Below are positions 6,188-15,681 of a stretch of DNA of 64,000 bases, in pieces (position 1 is the first letter of the stretch; each line of letters starts with the position of its first letter). The stretch comes from Streptomyces sp. Ag109_O5-1. GTDB lineage: Bacteria > Actinomycetota > Actinomycetes > Streptomycetales > Streptomycetaceae. Position numbers and translations under genes: made by a program. The notes below the pieces were generated by a model. That model did no database searches. It saw only the letters and a program-made list of their open reading frames with translations, and was not told the origin of the DNA. The stretch is taken from the NCBI RefSeq assembly GCF_003814875.1, contig NZ_RKQF01000001.1, positions 10,168,001 through 10,232,000 on the forward strand, written 5' to 3'.

Positions 6188-9076
6188 TCAGAGGGCGACC
6201 AGCCGCCACTGCTGGTTGGTTCCGTCTCCGGCAGGCCACTGGATCACCTTGGCGCCGTCGGCCGCCGATCCGCCCTCGACGTCCGCGCACAGGCCGTTGC
6301 GGACGTTGACGAGCCGGACGTATCCGCCGCCCGCGTCGACCACCTTCCAGTGCTGGTTGTCGCTGTTGCCGTCCGGCCACTGGATGAGCTGGGCGCCCTG
6401 TCCGGAGCCCCCGGGGCTGTCGACGACCTTGCCGCTGTGGCGGGCGACGAGGCGGAAGGAGCCGTCGGCGTCGGGCTGGAGCCGCCACTGCTGGTTCTCG
6501 CTGCCGGACCAGCCCCACTGGATGAGGCCGGCGCCGTCGGCCGTACTGCCGCCGGTGACGTCGAGCACCTTGCCGCTGCGCCGGTTTTCGAGCCGGAAGA
6601 GGCCGCTGAGCAGGGAGACGGTGATGTCGGTGCGCTGCCCGGCGGTCAGGGAGACCTCCCTGGCGTGGGTGCCGAGCGAGGAGGGCGTGACGGTCGCGGT
6701 CGTGGCCACGGAGGTCATGCCGCGGCGGCTGATCAGCGTGACGTCCTGGCTGACGTCGGAGGTGACGGACAGGGTGGCGGTCCGGGCGTTCAGGTCCCAG
6801 GCGAAGCTGTGGATCCGGATCCGGCCTCGGGCCCGTACCCCGGTGATCGTGCCCTTCGGCAGCTGGTCGGGCAGCGCGGGGAGGATCTCCAGCACTCCGG
6901 GCCGGCTGTAGATCAGGGCCTCGGCCAGCACGCCGGGGATGGTGTTCGCGGCGTCGGCGTTGTAGATGTCGAGGTTCGGGTTGTGGGAGGTCATCAGCGA
7001 CTTGAAGACCATGTTGTTGCCGAGGACCTTCCGCAGGTTGCCGTAGACCTGTCCGCCGTCCTTCAGCCGGGCCCAGGCCAGCGCCCGGTGCAGGCTGCCG
7101 TGCGCGGAGACGTTCTGGTCGCCGCGCAGTTCGAGGGCCCGCTGCGCCGGGCGGACCAGGGAAGGTGCGCTCTCGGGGTTGATCTCGTGCAGTGGCCAGG
7201 CGCCGTACAGGTGCTGGACATGCCGGTGGTTGTAGTTGTCGGTGAGGCTCGGCCAGGACCATTCGGCCAGTGCGTTGTCGCCGTTGACGCGGTAGTCCGG
7301 GATCTTCTTCAGCAGTGCCGTCCAGCGGGCGACGCCCTGGCCGCCGCCCTGTTCGACGCCGAGGGTGTTGGCCGCGTCGACGGCGGCCTGGAGGGCGTGC
7401 TTGCCGGCCATGATGTCGCCGGTGGCGTTGATCGAGAGGTACACGCCGGTGTTGCGGGGGGCGTTCTCCATCGAGAAGGACGGTACGAAGACCGCCTTGC
7501 CGTTCGCGTCGGTGCGGGTGAGGAAGTCCTCGTAGAACAGGGCCAGTTCCATCAGCGCGGGGCCGAGCTTGTCGCGTAGGAACGCCTGGTCGCCGGTGAC
7601 CTGGTAGTACTCCAGGAGCGGGTGGAGCAGCCAGTCGGCGCCGCCGGTCCAGCACTGGCCGGGGAAGTCGCCGTTGTTGAAGTGGAGCATGTGGCCGTAC
7701 TCGCCGTCGGTGCGGGAGGGGGCGAGGAAGCCGCGAGCTCCGTAGAGGTTCTTCGCGTTGGTGCGCCAGTCGTCGAGCTGGCCCAGGATCAGGTCGAAGT
7801 AGCCCTGCATGGGCTCGGTCAGGTCGAGGATGTTGCCGCCCGCGACCTGGAGGTTGACATTGGCGTCGGTGGTGAAGTCGTCGGCCCAGGCGGCGCCCCA
7901 CGATCCGGCCCAGATGCCGGTGAGGCGGGGCGGCAGGATGCCGCTGGAGCTGAGGAAGAGGTAGCGGCCGGAGTCGTAGAGCCGTTCCAGCAGCGCCGTG
8001 TCGATGACCGTGCGGTCGGCGTTCTGGCGGGCGATCAGTTCACTGGCGGAGAGTTGCCGGTCGGCGTCCGGGACGTTCAGGTCGAGGCGAGAGCGGTCGT
8101 AGACAGGGGTGTGCAGGGCGGTGTGCCGCGAGAGCAGCGCGGCGTAGTCGGTGCCGAGCGCGGCCAGTTGTGTGTGCAGCGGCTCGGAGTCCCAGCCCGT
8201 GGACGACTCGTAGCGGCCCAGCTTCGTCAGCAGCAGTACCTTGGCCGCCTTGGCCACCACGATTGTGGAGCCGTTGACGGTGACCGTGGCGCCGGTGCCC
8301 GAGACGACGACGCGGGTGACGCCCTCGTAGCCGAAGGCGCCCTGCCCCGAGGGGTAGGTGCCGCGCAGATTCAGGTACCCGGAGCCGCCGGTGACGGTGG
8401 CACGCGTGGTGAAGCTCATGTTGCTGGGAACCCCGGTGAGCGCGGTGTTGGCACTCAGCGTGGTGTCGACGGTACGGTCCGAAGCGGGTGTCAGCTCATG
8501 GACGATCACCTTGTCGGCCCGGGAGACGAACGCCCGCCGGGTCCAGGTGCCGAACGGATCCGTCCAGCTCGAACTCACCTCGCCGGTACGGAAGTCGGTG
8601 ACCCGTGCGTAGTCGTTGACCGTGGTCATGCCGGGCGTGTCGATCTGCAGTTCGTACGCGGGGTGGTAGGCCTGCGTCCATCGCAGCGACCAGCCCGCGG
8701 CGAAGTCCCGGTTGGCGCCCGCGTAGTCACCCGCGAGTGCTTTGTCGCGGGCGCCTTGCAGACGGCCGGAGATCACTGGCGGGGTCAGGTCACGGGTGCC
8801 GTTCGGTAGGACCAGCCGGTGGTGGTTGAAGACCACCTTCTCCAGGGCGGGAGCGCCATACAGCACGGCCCCGTATTCGCCGTTGCCGGTGAGGAAGCCG
8901 TCGGTCCAGGAGGAGGCCGGGGACGTGTCGTGGATGCCGCGCTCGGGGAGGGTGATCTGCGGAGGGACGGCCGCCTCCGCCCTGCCCGGGAGCAGGCCGC
9001 CGGGCAGGGCCGCGGCCCCCGCGGTCAGTGCGGCTGCGGTGAGGAACCGTCTGCGGTCTATGGCGCTGTCCGGCAA
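6188..9076 (-). CDS. secreted GH95 alpha-L-fucosidase with ricin-type lectin domain
   Basis: 962 residues from TTG 9076, chosen because ACAGGAG lies about 8 bases upstream and the protein then opens with a Tat signal (DRRRFLTAAALTAGAAAL... AEA). The GH95 N-terminal beta domain starts at GIHDTSPASSWTDGFLTGNGEYGA. The (alpha/alpha)6 barrel holds PSFSMENAPRNTG (region of the catalytic Glu) and NYNHRHVQHLYGAWP, both family hallmarks. The last ~130 residues are a ricin-B/CBM13 trefoil with repeated QW-containing motifs. GH95 enzymes release alpha-1,2-linked L-fucose by inversion. It lies 136 bases after the GH29 gene on the same strand and may share its transcript. A 110-bp GH95 relic lies near 33,305. 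Confidence 0.88.
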   Translation of the reverse strand: MPDSAIDRRRFLTAAALTAGAAALPGGLLPGRAEAAVPPQITLPERGIHDTSPASSWTDGFLTGNGEYGAVLYGAPALEKVVFNHHRLVLPNGTRDLTPPVISGRLQGARDKALAGDYAGANRDFAAGWSLRWTQAYHPAYELQIDTPGMTTVNDYARVTDFRTGEVSSSWTDPFGTWTRRAFVSRADKVIVHELTPASDRTVDTTLSANTALTGVPSNMSFTTRATVTGGSGYLNLRGTYPSGQGAFGYEGVTRVVVSGTGATVTVNGSTIVVAKAAKVLLLTKLGRYESSTGWDSEPLHTQLAALGTDYAALLSRHTALHTPVYDRSRLDLNVPDADRQLSASELIARQNADRTVIDTALLERLYDSGRYLFLSSSGILPPRLTGIWAGSWGAAWADDFTTDANVNLQVAGGNILDLTEPMQGYFDLILGQLDDWRTNAKNLYGARGFLAPSRTDGEYGHMLHFNNGDFPGQCWTGGADWLLHPLLEYYQVTGDQAFLRDKLGPALMELALFYEDFLTRTDANGKAVFVPSFSMENAPRNTGVYLSINATGDIMAGKHALQAAVDAANTLGVEQGGGQGVARWTALLKKIPDYRVNGDNALAEWSWPSLTDNYNHRHVQHLYGAWPLHEINPESAPSLVRPAQRALELRGDQNVSAHGSLHRALAWARLKDGGQVYGNLRKVLGNNMVFKSLMTSHNPNLDIYNADAANTIPGVLAEALIYSRPGVLEILPALPDQLPKGTITGVRARGRIRIHSFAWDLNARTATLSVTSDVSQDVTLISRRGMTSVATTATVTPSSLGTHAREVSLTAGQRTDITVSLLSGLFRLENRRSGKVLDVTGGSTADGAGLIQWGWSGSENQQWRLQPDADGSFRLVARHSGKVVDSPGGSGQGAQLIQWPDGNSDNQHWKVVDAGGGYVRLVNVRNGLCADVEGGSAADGAKVIQWPAGDGTNQQWRLVAL

Positions 9077-9212
9077 GAGGACTCCTGTGTCCGGTCGGCG
9101 GTGCGTGGTCGCGGGGGGAGCGGAGCGGTGACCCGTCGTCGTGGTGACCCACCGCCACCCGGTCGACTTGGAGCGGAATCCGGGCGGCGGCGGGGGTTCG
9201 CGGGGAAAGGGA

Positions 9213-11444
9213 TCAGACGGCCGTGAAGGACCACAGCAGGTTGGAGCTGCTGCCGTACGTCCACTGCTTGGTGACGGAACCCGACGAGACGTTGCCGCCA
9301 CCGTCGAGGACCAGGCCGGTGGTGCGGTTGGCGATCGAGTAGCTGTTGCCGCCCCGGGGGGTGATCTTCCACTGCTGGTTGCTGCTGCCGTTCCAGGCGG
9401 CCTGTCGGGCTACGGAGCCGTCCGTGGTGGCGCCCCAGCCGTCGGCGACCATGCCGTTGGCGCGGTTGACCAACTTGTAGTAGCCGCCGCCCACATCGAC
9501 CGCCTGCCACTGGAGGTTGGAGCTGCCGTTCCAGGTCCATTGCTTGAGGTTCGATCCGGAGGCGACGTTGCCGCCGCTGTCCAGGGCGAGACCGTCGGTG
9601 ACGTTGGTGAGCCGGAAGTACGTCGACGGGTTGAACTGGACCCTCAGCGAGGTGATCTGATCGTTGTTGCCGGTGACTCTGAGGTCGGGGTTGTCGGCGG
9701 TGAACGTCCAGGCGGTGCCGGTGAAGTTGTCTGCTGAGTAGCCGATCACCTGGTAGCCGGGGGCCGGCCGGAGGGAGGAGATGCTGCGCGCGCCCACTCC
9801 CGCCGAGGTCAGGTCGGCCGCGGTGTAGTCGCCGAGGGCGAACGTGGCGGAGCTGCCCGTGTAGTTGACGTCCGCAAAGGCGGCGGCCCCGGCGAGCGGC
9901 GTCATGGCCGGGATGGTGCCGGAGAAGGAGAGCTTCAGGACATAGGCGTTGGCGCTGTACGGCGCGGAGGACGGCAGGGTGACCGTGAGGCCGGAGGCGC
10001 TCTGGGTCGGCGTCGGCAGGTCGATGTAGGTGCCGGCGCTGGAGCCGAGAAGTTTCACCGAGGTCAATGACGACAGGTTGATGCTGCCCGAGCCGAGTGT
10101 CTTGATCGTCAGCGAACTGCCCGGCCAGCCCAGGACGGTGGCGTACAGGACGTTGTTGTCCTTGTTGCGGGTGAAGCGAATGTCCTGCGCCGTGCCGGCC
10201 GTCGGATTGGTGAAGGCGCCGCCGCCCATCTTCGTCGGGCCCTCGCCGTACACGCTCCACGCGCGGGTCGAGTAGATCGACTCGCCGAAACGCTTCAGAT
10301 GGTCGCCTATGCCGAGCAGGACGTCCTTCTGCGCCTGGGGGATGGTGCCGTCGGCCATCGGCGCGATGTTCAGCAGCATATTGCCGTTCTTGCTGACCCG
10401 GTCGATGAACGAGTGCAGCATCTGCTGGATGCTGTAGTAACCGATGCCCTGCGTGTAGCACCAGCTGGAGCTGGAGATGCTGTCGTCGGTCAGCCAGTAC
10501 GGCGTGGTGATGTCGGCCGGGCCGCCGCGCTCGTAGTCGAAGACCTCGCCCTTGCTGTTCAGGCCGTCCTTGTAGGTGGCGACGACCTCACGGCCCCAGC
10601 TGTTGGCCTGGTTGTAGTAGTACGACAGGAAGTTCAGGCGCTGGGTCTCGTCGATGGCGTCCAGCTTGAAGTCCTGCCACAGGATGTCGGGCTGGGCGCG
10701 GTCGATGACCTCCTTGAGCTTGTCGTACCAGAGCTGGTTCTCCGCGGCCGAGCCCAGCTGTCCGTAGAGCTTCTTCAGGCTCGGGTCCGTCTGGGCGGGG
10801 GCGTACTCGTAGTAGCCGTTGAAGTTGTACGCGTGGTGCATGGCGACCAGCAGCTTGAGGCCCTTGGCGCGAATGGCCGTGGAGAAGAGCTGCAGCAGGT
10901 TCAGCCCCGGGCCCTTGTTCACCGAGTTCCACTCGTTGACCTGGCTGTCCCACATCGAGAAGCCGTCGTGGTGCTCGGCGACCGGGCCGGCGAACCTGGC
11001 GCCCGCGTCGACGAACAACTGAGCCCACTCGTTGGGGTCGAAGTTCCCGCCGGCAGACTTCAGCGTCGGCGCGAACTTCACGAAGTTGCCCGCCAGGTCC
11101 TGCGCTCCGTTGATGAAGTTGTGGTACGGCCATGCCGAGGGCTGGCCGTAGGTCGCGATGTGGTGCTTGTTGGCGTTGCTGCCCGCCTGGTACATGTTGC
11201 GCGGGTACCACTCGCTGTCGTAGGCGGGGACGCTGAAGACGCCCCAGTGGAAGTAGATGCCGAACTTGGCGTCCTGGAACCACTCCGGGGCCGGCGGGTG
11301 CTGGTCGACCGAGTTCCAGTCGGGCGTGTACGTGCTGGGCGCCGCCTGGGCGATCCCGGCACCGAAGACACCTCCGGCAACGGCCGCAGCGGCGACGCAG
11401 GTCGCACCGGCCAAGAAGTGGCGTCTGTTGATCGAACTCGACAT
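9213..11444 (-). CDS. secreted GH29 alpha-L-fucosidase with beta-gamma-crystallin and ricin-type domains
   Basis: 743 residues from ATG 11444. A Tat signal (NRRHFLAGATCVAAAAVAGG) precedes the GH29 barrel (about 35-400): WFQDAKFGIYFHWGVFSVPAYDSEW, AEHHDGFSMW, and ILWQDFKLD with the probable nucleophile Asp. A beta-sandwich follows, then about 85 residues resembling a beta-gamma-crystallin domain (AAFADVNYTG, GARSISSL, ADNFTGTAWTF, NNDQITSLRV), then a ricin-B trefoil. GH29 enzymes retain configuration and release L-fucose from glycan ends. The gene is divergent from the ribose-type importer at 11,879, sharing a region with two copies of the ACAT-SSS-ATGT motif. Confidence 0.88.
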   Translation of the reverse strand: MSSSINRRHFLAGATCVAAAAVAGGVFGAGIAQAAPSTYTPDWNSVDQHPPAPEWFQDAKFGIYFHWGVFSVPAYDSEWYPRNMYQAGSNANKHHIATYGQPSAWPYHNFINGAQDLAGNFVKFAPTLKSAGGNFDPNEWAQLFVDAGARFAGPVAEHHDGFSMWDSQVNEWNSVNKGPGLNLLQLFSTAIRAKGLKLLVAMHHAYNFNGYYEYAPAQTDPSLKKLYGQLGSAAENQLWYDKLKEVIDRAQPDILWQDFKLDAIDETQRLNFLSYYYNQANSWGREVVATYKDGLNSKGEVFDYERGGPADITTPYWLTDDSISSSSWCYTQGIGYYSIQQMLHSFIDRVSKNGNMLLNIAPMADGTIPQAQKDVLLGIGDHLKRFGESIYSTRAWSVYGEGPTKMGGGAFTNPTAGTAQDIRFTRNKDNNVLYATVLGWPGSSLTIKTLGSGSINLSSLTSVKLLGSSAGTYIDLPTPTQSASGLTVTLPSSAPYSANAYVLKLSFSGTIPAMTPLAGAAAFADVNYTGSSATFALGDYTAADLTSAGVGARSISSLRPAPGYQVIGYSADNFTGTAWTFTADNPDLRVTGNNDQITSLRVQFNPSTYFRLTNVTDGLALDSGGNVASGSNLKQWTWNGSSNLQWQAVDVGGGYYKLVNRANGMVADGWGATTDGSVARQAAWNGSSNQQWKITPRGGNSYSIANRTTGLVLDGGGNVSSGSVTKQWTYGSSSNLLWSFTAV

Positions 11445-11617
11445 GGAGACATCCCTGATGCAGAAGGGGAGGGGGGAATGCAGGGCGCCGCTTGTTACGC
11501 ATGAAGGTCGGCCATGTCTCCCTGAGATGTCAACCAGTGTGCAGGGATGAAAAGCACTGCATGGCAAGGAAGTTGCACATACTTAAAGCCGATTTGCTGC
11601 GATTTATCACTGGCTAA

Positions 11618-11628
11618 ACATGGCATGT
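11618..11628. promoter_or_regulatory. candidate operator ACATGGCATGT
   Basis: A perfect 11-base inverted repeat (ACATG-G-CATGT) lies 174 bases upstream of the GH29 gene on the minus strand. It matches a motif family found at 11,794, 24,881, 25,027, 35,892 and 35,999. The 11,445-11,878 region is AT-richer than its surroundings and otherwise carries no gene. Confidence 0.45.
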
Positions 11629-11793
11629 CTGTCAGGACGTCGTGACCGATTTGGATGATCCGAACGCGACAATTGATGGGATGGATCTTGTCTTCTTGGC
11701 CCCACCCGTGCTCATCCTGGGTGACTCTTGAGCTGGCATTACGGAGATCTATCGACCGCAGGGGTAGACAGGGGGTCGCGGGCGCGCCTATAA

Positions 11794-11804
11794 ACATCCC
11801 ATCT
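11794..11804. promoter_or_regulatory. candidate operator ACATCCCATCT
   Basis: This site differs by one base from the ACATCCCATGT consensus and lies 75 bases before the start of the sugar-binding lipoprotein gene. It is well placed to block transcription of the whole fucose transport and catabolic run. Confidence 0.45.
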
Positions 11805-11878
11805 CTACAGCACGGCGATACACAGCTGTCGTCGAGGCGAAACATCTCCCGCTACGGGACCGGCGCGAGGAAGCACCG

Positions 11879-12943
11879 ATGAGACTCAGAACCGCCCTCT
11901 GTTCCGCTGTCTCCGCCCTGTCCGCACTGACTCTGCTCAGTGCGTGCAGCAGCGGCTCCACCACGTCGGCGTCGTCAGGTGACAAGCCGCTGGTCGGCGT
12001 CGACTATCCGCGCTCCGACACCGACTTCTGGAACTCCTACATCAAGTACACGCCCCAGTACGGCAAGGAACTGGGCCTGGACCTGAAGACGACCAACTCG
12101 CAGAACGACGTCGCCAAGCTAACCGCCAACGCGCAGACGTTCATCAGCCAGGGCGTCAAGGGCATAGCCATGGCTCCGCAGGACACCGCCGCCATCGCGC
12201 CCACCCTCGCGCAGCTGGAGGCGAAGAAGATCCCCGTCGTCACCGTCGACACCCGCCCGGACAGCGGCAAGGTGTTCATGGTCGTGCGCGCCGACAACCG
12301 CGCCTACGGCGAGAAGGCCTGCCAGTACCTGGGCACCAAGCTCGCCGGCAAGGGCAAGGTCGTGATGCTGGAGGGCGGCCTGGACTCCATCAACGGCCGT
12401 GACCGCACCGAGGCGTTCAACGACTGCATGAAGAAGAACTACCCCGGCATCAAGGTGTTCGGCGAGGCCACCAACTGGGACGGCGCCGTAGCCGCCCAGA
12501 AGCTGCAGACCGACCTGACGGCCAACCCGGACATCAAGGGCGTCTACATGGAATCCAGCTTCGCGCTCGCCGGCACGCTCCAAGTCCTCAAGCAGAAGGG
12601 CCTGTTGGTGGGCCCGAAGGACGAGAAGCACGTGTTCGTCGTGTCCAACGACGGCATCCCCGAGGAGCTCAAGTCCATCGCCGAGGGCAAGATCGACGCC
12701 ACGGTCTCCCAGCCGGCCGACCTCTACGCCAAGTACGCCCTGTACTACCTCAAGGCCGCGATCGACGGGAAGACGTTCAAGCCCGGCAAGACCGACCACG
12801 ACAGCACCATCATCCAGGTGCGCGAGGGCGTGCTCGAGGACCAGCTCTCCGCCCCGCTCGTCACCTCCGACGGCGCCACCTACGGCGGCGTGCCCAGCGT
12901 CAAGAGCGACGACAAGTCGCTGTGGGGCAACAACCTCGGCTGA
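11879..12943 (+). CDS. ABC sugar importer, ribose-type substrate-binding lipoprotein
   Basis: 354 residues. A lipoprotein signal ends in the lipobox LLSAC (Cys about 23), followed by a Ser/Thr-rich linker, so the mature protein is membrane-anchored outside the cell. The rest is a periplasmic-binding-protein type I fold: VGVDYPRSDTDFWNSY, the PQDTAAIAPTL motif, PVVTVDTRPDSGKVFMVVRADN, and GKVVMLEGGLDSINGRDRTEAF. It heads a same-strand run followed by ATPase, permease and fuconate catabolic genes, so L-fucose or a related 6-deoxy or pentose sugar is the likely ligand. The two operator-like sites upstream suggest repression in the absence of substrate. Confidence 0.88.
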   Translation: MRLRTALCSAVSALSALTLLSACSSGSTTSASSGDKPLVGVDYPRSDTDFWNSYIKYTPQYGKELGLDLKTTNSQNDVAKLTANAQTFISQGVKGIAMAPQDTAAIAPTLAQLEAKKIPVVTVDTRPDSGKVFMVVRADNRAYGEKACQYLGTKLAGKGKVVMLEGGLDSINGRDRTEAFNDCMKKNYPGIKVFGEATNWDGAVAAQKLQTDLTANPDIKGVYMESSFALAGTLQVLKQKGLLVGPKDEKHVFVVSNDGIPEELKSIAEGKIDATVSQPADLYAKYALYYLKAAIDGKTFKPGKTDHDSTIIQVREGVLEDQLSAPLVTSDGATYGGVPSVKSDDKSLWGNNLG

Positions 12944-12986
12944 TCCTTCCTCCGGAACAACGGCCCACAAGATCAAGGCGGTTGAG

Positions 12987-14549
12987 ATGAGCGACGGGGA
13001 GCGAGCAGTCACCCCCGCGCCCGCCCCGGCGGACGACGGGCGGGCCCCCTCGGACCCGCCCGTCGTCGAGGCGACGGGCATAGTCAAGCGATTCGGCCCC
13101 ACGATGGCCCTGAACGGCGCCAGGATCACCATCAGGCCCGGCGAGACCCACGCGCTGGTCGGCCGCAACGGAGCCGGCAAGTCGACCCTCGTGTCGGTCA
13201 TCACCGGTCTTCAGGCCCCCGACGAGGGAACGGTGACCTTCGGCGGCGAACCGGCCCCCCGGCTCGGCGACCGTGACGCCTGGCGCCGGCGCGTGGCCTG
13301 CGTCTACCAGAAGTCGACGATCATCCCCACGCTGACCGTCGCCGAGAACCTCTTCCTGAACCGGCACGACCACGGACAGAGCCGGCTCATCAGCTGGCAG
13401 GCCACCCGTCGCCGCGCACAGGACCTGCTGTCGGCCTGGTCGGTGGAGGTCGACCCGCAGACCCCGGCCGGTGATCTGAGCGTGGAGCAGCGGCAGTTCG
13501 TCGAGATCGCCCGCGCGCTGTCCTTCGGGGCCAGGTTCATCATCCTCGACGAGCCGACCGCCCAGCTCGACGGGGCGGCCATCAACCGGCTCTTCGACCG
13601 CATCCGCGACCTGCAACGCCAGGGCGTGACCTTCCTGTTCATCAGCCACCATCTCCAGGAGATCTACGAGATCTGCGACATGGTGACGGTGTTCCGCGAC
13701 GCCCGGCACATCGTCACCGCACCGGTCGCGGAACTACCTCGCACCGACCTCGTCGCCGCCATGACCGGCGAGGCGGCGGCCGACCGGCGCGAGGAACGCA
13801 CGAGCGCCCTCGACTCCGGCGCCGCGGCCGCACTGAACGTTCGCGATCTGCAGGGCGACGCGTACGACGACGTCACCTTCCAGATCGGGGCCGGCGAGAT
13901 CGTCGGCCTCGCGGGGGCCGCCGGCAGCGGTCGTACCGAGGTCGCCGAGACCGTCGTGGGACTGCGGGCGGCAGCGGCGGGCGAGGTGGAGATCGCCGGG
14001 AGCCGGCCCCGGCCGGGCAGTGTGCCCGCGGCGCTCGCCGCAGGCGCCGGGTTCGTCCCCCAGGACCGGCACCACCAGGGCCTCGTGCCCGGCATGTCGA
14101 TCGCGGACAACGCCACCTTGTCCGTTCCCCGCAGGCTCGGCACCAACGGCTTCCTCAGCCGCAGCCGCCGGGACCGGCTCGCCCAGGGCATGATCGAGAA
14201 CCTTGCGATCAAGACTCCCGGCCCCGACCTGCCCGTCTCCGCCCTGTCCGGAGGCAACCAGCAGAAGGTCGTCATGGCCCGCGCCCTCGCCGACGACCCC
14301 CGGCTGCTGGTCCTGATCAACCCGACCGCGGGAGTGGACGTGCGCTCCAAGGAGTTCCTCCTTGGCAAGGTCGAGGAGACCGCGGCCACCGGCACCGGAG
14401 TGCTCATCGCCTCCGACGAACTCGACGACCTGCGCATGTGCGACCGGGTCCTGGTGATGTTCCAGGGCCGTGTGACCTCAGAGATCGCCCGCGGCTGGCA
14501 CGACCACGACCTCGTGGCGGCGATGGAAGGAGTGGACCTCGATGCCTGA
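12987..14549 (+). CDS. ABC sugar importer, fused two-domain ATPase (RbsA/MglA type)
   Basis: 520 residues with two nucleotide-binding domains in tandem. The first has Walker A GRNGAGKST, signature LSVEQRQ and a normal Walker B (FIILDEPTAQLD). The second has a modified P-loop (GAAGSGRTE, as usual in this family), signature LSGGNQQK, and LLVLINPTAGVD where LDEPT would be expected. The second site therefore lacks the Walker B Asp and catalytic Glu and is probably ATP-binding but inactive. It energises uptake of the sugar held by the upstream lipoprotein. Its 3' end overlaps the permease start by 8 bases, indicating translational coupling. Confidence 0.9.
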   Translation: MSDGERAVTPAPAPADDGRAPSDPPVVEATGIVKRFGPTMALNGARITIRPGETHALVGRNGAGKSTLVSVITGLQAPDEGTVTFGGEPAPRLGDRDAWRRRVACVYQKSTIIPTLTVAENLFLNRHDHGQSRLISWQATRRRAQDLLSAWSVEVDPQTPAGDLSVEQRQFVEIARALSFGARFIILDEPTAQLDGAAINRLFDRIRDLQRQGVTFLFISHHLQEIYEICDMVTVFRDARHIVTAPVAELPRTDLVAAMTGEAAADRREERTSALDSGAAAALNVRDLQGDAYDDVTFQIGAGEIVGLAGAAGSGRTEVAETVVGLRAAAAGEVEIAGSRPRPGSVPAALAAGAGFVPQDRHHQGLVPGMSIADNATLSVPRRLGTNGFLSRSRRDRLAQGMIENLAIKTPGPDLPVSALSGGNQQKVVMARALADDPRLLVLINPTAGVDVRSKEFLLGKVEETAATGTGVLIASDELDDLRMCDRVLVMFQGRVTSEIARGWHDHDLVAAMEGVDLDA

Positions 14550-15585
14550 AACCGTCCTCGCGGACACCGCCGCCGCGGGCGGCACGGAGCCGGCGCCCAA
14601 GCGGACCGTGCTGCTCGGCGGCCGGATACCCCTGGCCCGCCTGCGCGACCTCGCGCTCGTCCCGGCCATCGTGGTCATCGCGATCGTCGGACAGATCGTC
14701 AACCCGGTGTTCCTGCAGGCCGACAACCTCATCAACGTCCTGCAGACCATGTCCGAGATGGCCCTGCTGGTCCTCGCCCAGACGATGATCCTGATCGTCA
14801 AGAAGATGGACCTGTCGCTGGAGTCCACCATGGGCCTCGCGCCCGGCGTCGCGGCCTGGCTGGTCGTGCCGGTAGGCGCGGGGCACGGGCTCGGGCTGCT
14901 CCCCGGCGCGTGGTCGATTCCCGTCACCCTGGCCGTGGGCGCGCTCGTCGGCGTGATCAACGCCCTGCTGATCATCCGCTTCGGCCTCAACGGCTTCATC
15001 GTCACCCTCGGCATGCTGATCGTGCTGCGCGGTGTCCTCACCGGCATCTCCGGTGGCCAGACCTTCTTCCAGCTGCCGCCGTCGATGCTCTACCTCGGCA
15101 CGGCCGAATGGTTCGGGATGCCCGCGTCGATCTGGGTCTGCCTGGTGCTGTTCGCCGTGGCGATCGTGGTGCTCGGCTGGACCAGCTTCGGGCGTTCGCT
15201 GTACGCCATCGGCGGCAACGTAGACGCCGCGAAGGCGGCCGGTATCCGCACCGACCGGGTGCTGTGGATCGTTATCGTCACCGGTAGTGTCCTCGCCGCC
15301 CTCGCCGGGCTGCTGCTCTCCGGACGCCTGGCCTCGGTGGCCTCTGCGCAGGGCAACGGCTATATCTTCACCGTCTTCGCCGCCGCCGTCATCGGCGGGA
15401 TCAGCCTCAACGGTGGCAAGGGCACCATGTTCGGGGCCTTCTGCGGCATCCTGCTGCTCTTCATGATCCAGAACGTCCTCACGCTGGCGGGCGTTCCCGC
15501 GCAGTGGATCGGCGCTCTCAACGGCCTGATCATCCTGGTCGCCCTCGCCATCTCGCGTATCACGGGCGGCAAGGTCCAGGAGTGA
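14542..15585 (+). CDS. ABC sugar importer, ribose-type permease (RbsC family)
   Basis: 347 residues, mostly hydrophobic, with about 8-10 membrane segments starting at LRDLALVPAIVVIAIVGQIV. Family landmarks are the LTGISGGQTFF-like loop, GRSLYAIGGNVDAAKAAGI (the EAA-like coupling region of RbsC-type permeases) and AAVIGGISLNGGKGTMFGAF near the C-terminus. It forms the membrane channel of the importer encoded just upstream, with which its start overlaps. A GC-rich hairpin immediately after the stop separates the transport from the catabolic genes. Confidence 0.9.
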   Translation: MPETVLADTAAAGGTEPAPKRTVLLGGRIPLARLRDLALVPAIVVIAIVGQIVNPVFLQADNLINVLQTMSEMALLVLAQTMILIVKKMDLSLESTMGLAPGVAAWLVVPVGAGHGLGLLPGAWSIPVTLAVGALVGVINALLIIRFGLNGFIVTLGMLIVLRGVLTGISGGQTFFQLPPSMLYLGTAEWFGMPASIWVCLVLFAVAIVVLGWTSFGRSLYAIGGNVDAAKAAGIRTDRVLWIVIVTGSVLAALAGLLLSGRLASVASAQGNGYIFTVFAAAVIGGISLNGGKGTMFGAFCGILLLFMIQNVLTLAGVPAQWIGALNGLIILVALAISRITGGKVQE

Positions 15586-15589
15586 AACG

Positions 15590-15612
15590 GGCGGGCGTCC
15601 AGGACGCCCGCC
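15590..15612 (+). terminator. intercistronic hairpin between transport and catabolic genes
   Basis: GGCGGGCGT (15,590-15,598) and ACGCCCGCC (15,604-15,612) pair perfectly around a 5-base loop, starting 4 bases after the permease stop. It could be a partial terminator, or a 3' stabiliser of the transporter mRNA that sets different levels of importer and enzymes. Confidence 0.55.
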
Positions 15613-15681
15613 ATCCTCCGCCGCACCCCCATCTCGTCGCCAGGGGTCGTCTCGCCCCCGCACCTCACAGGAGTTGCCGCC

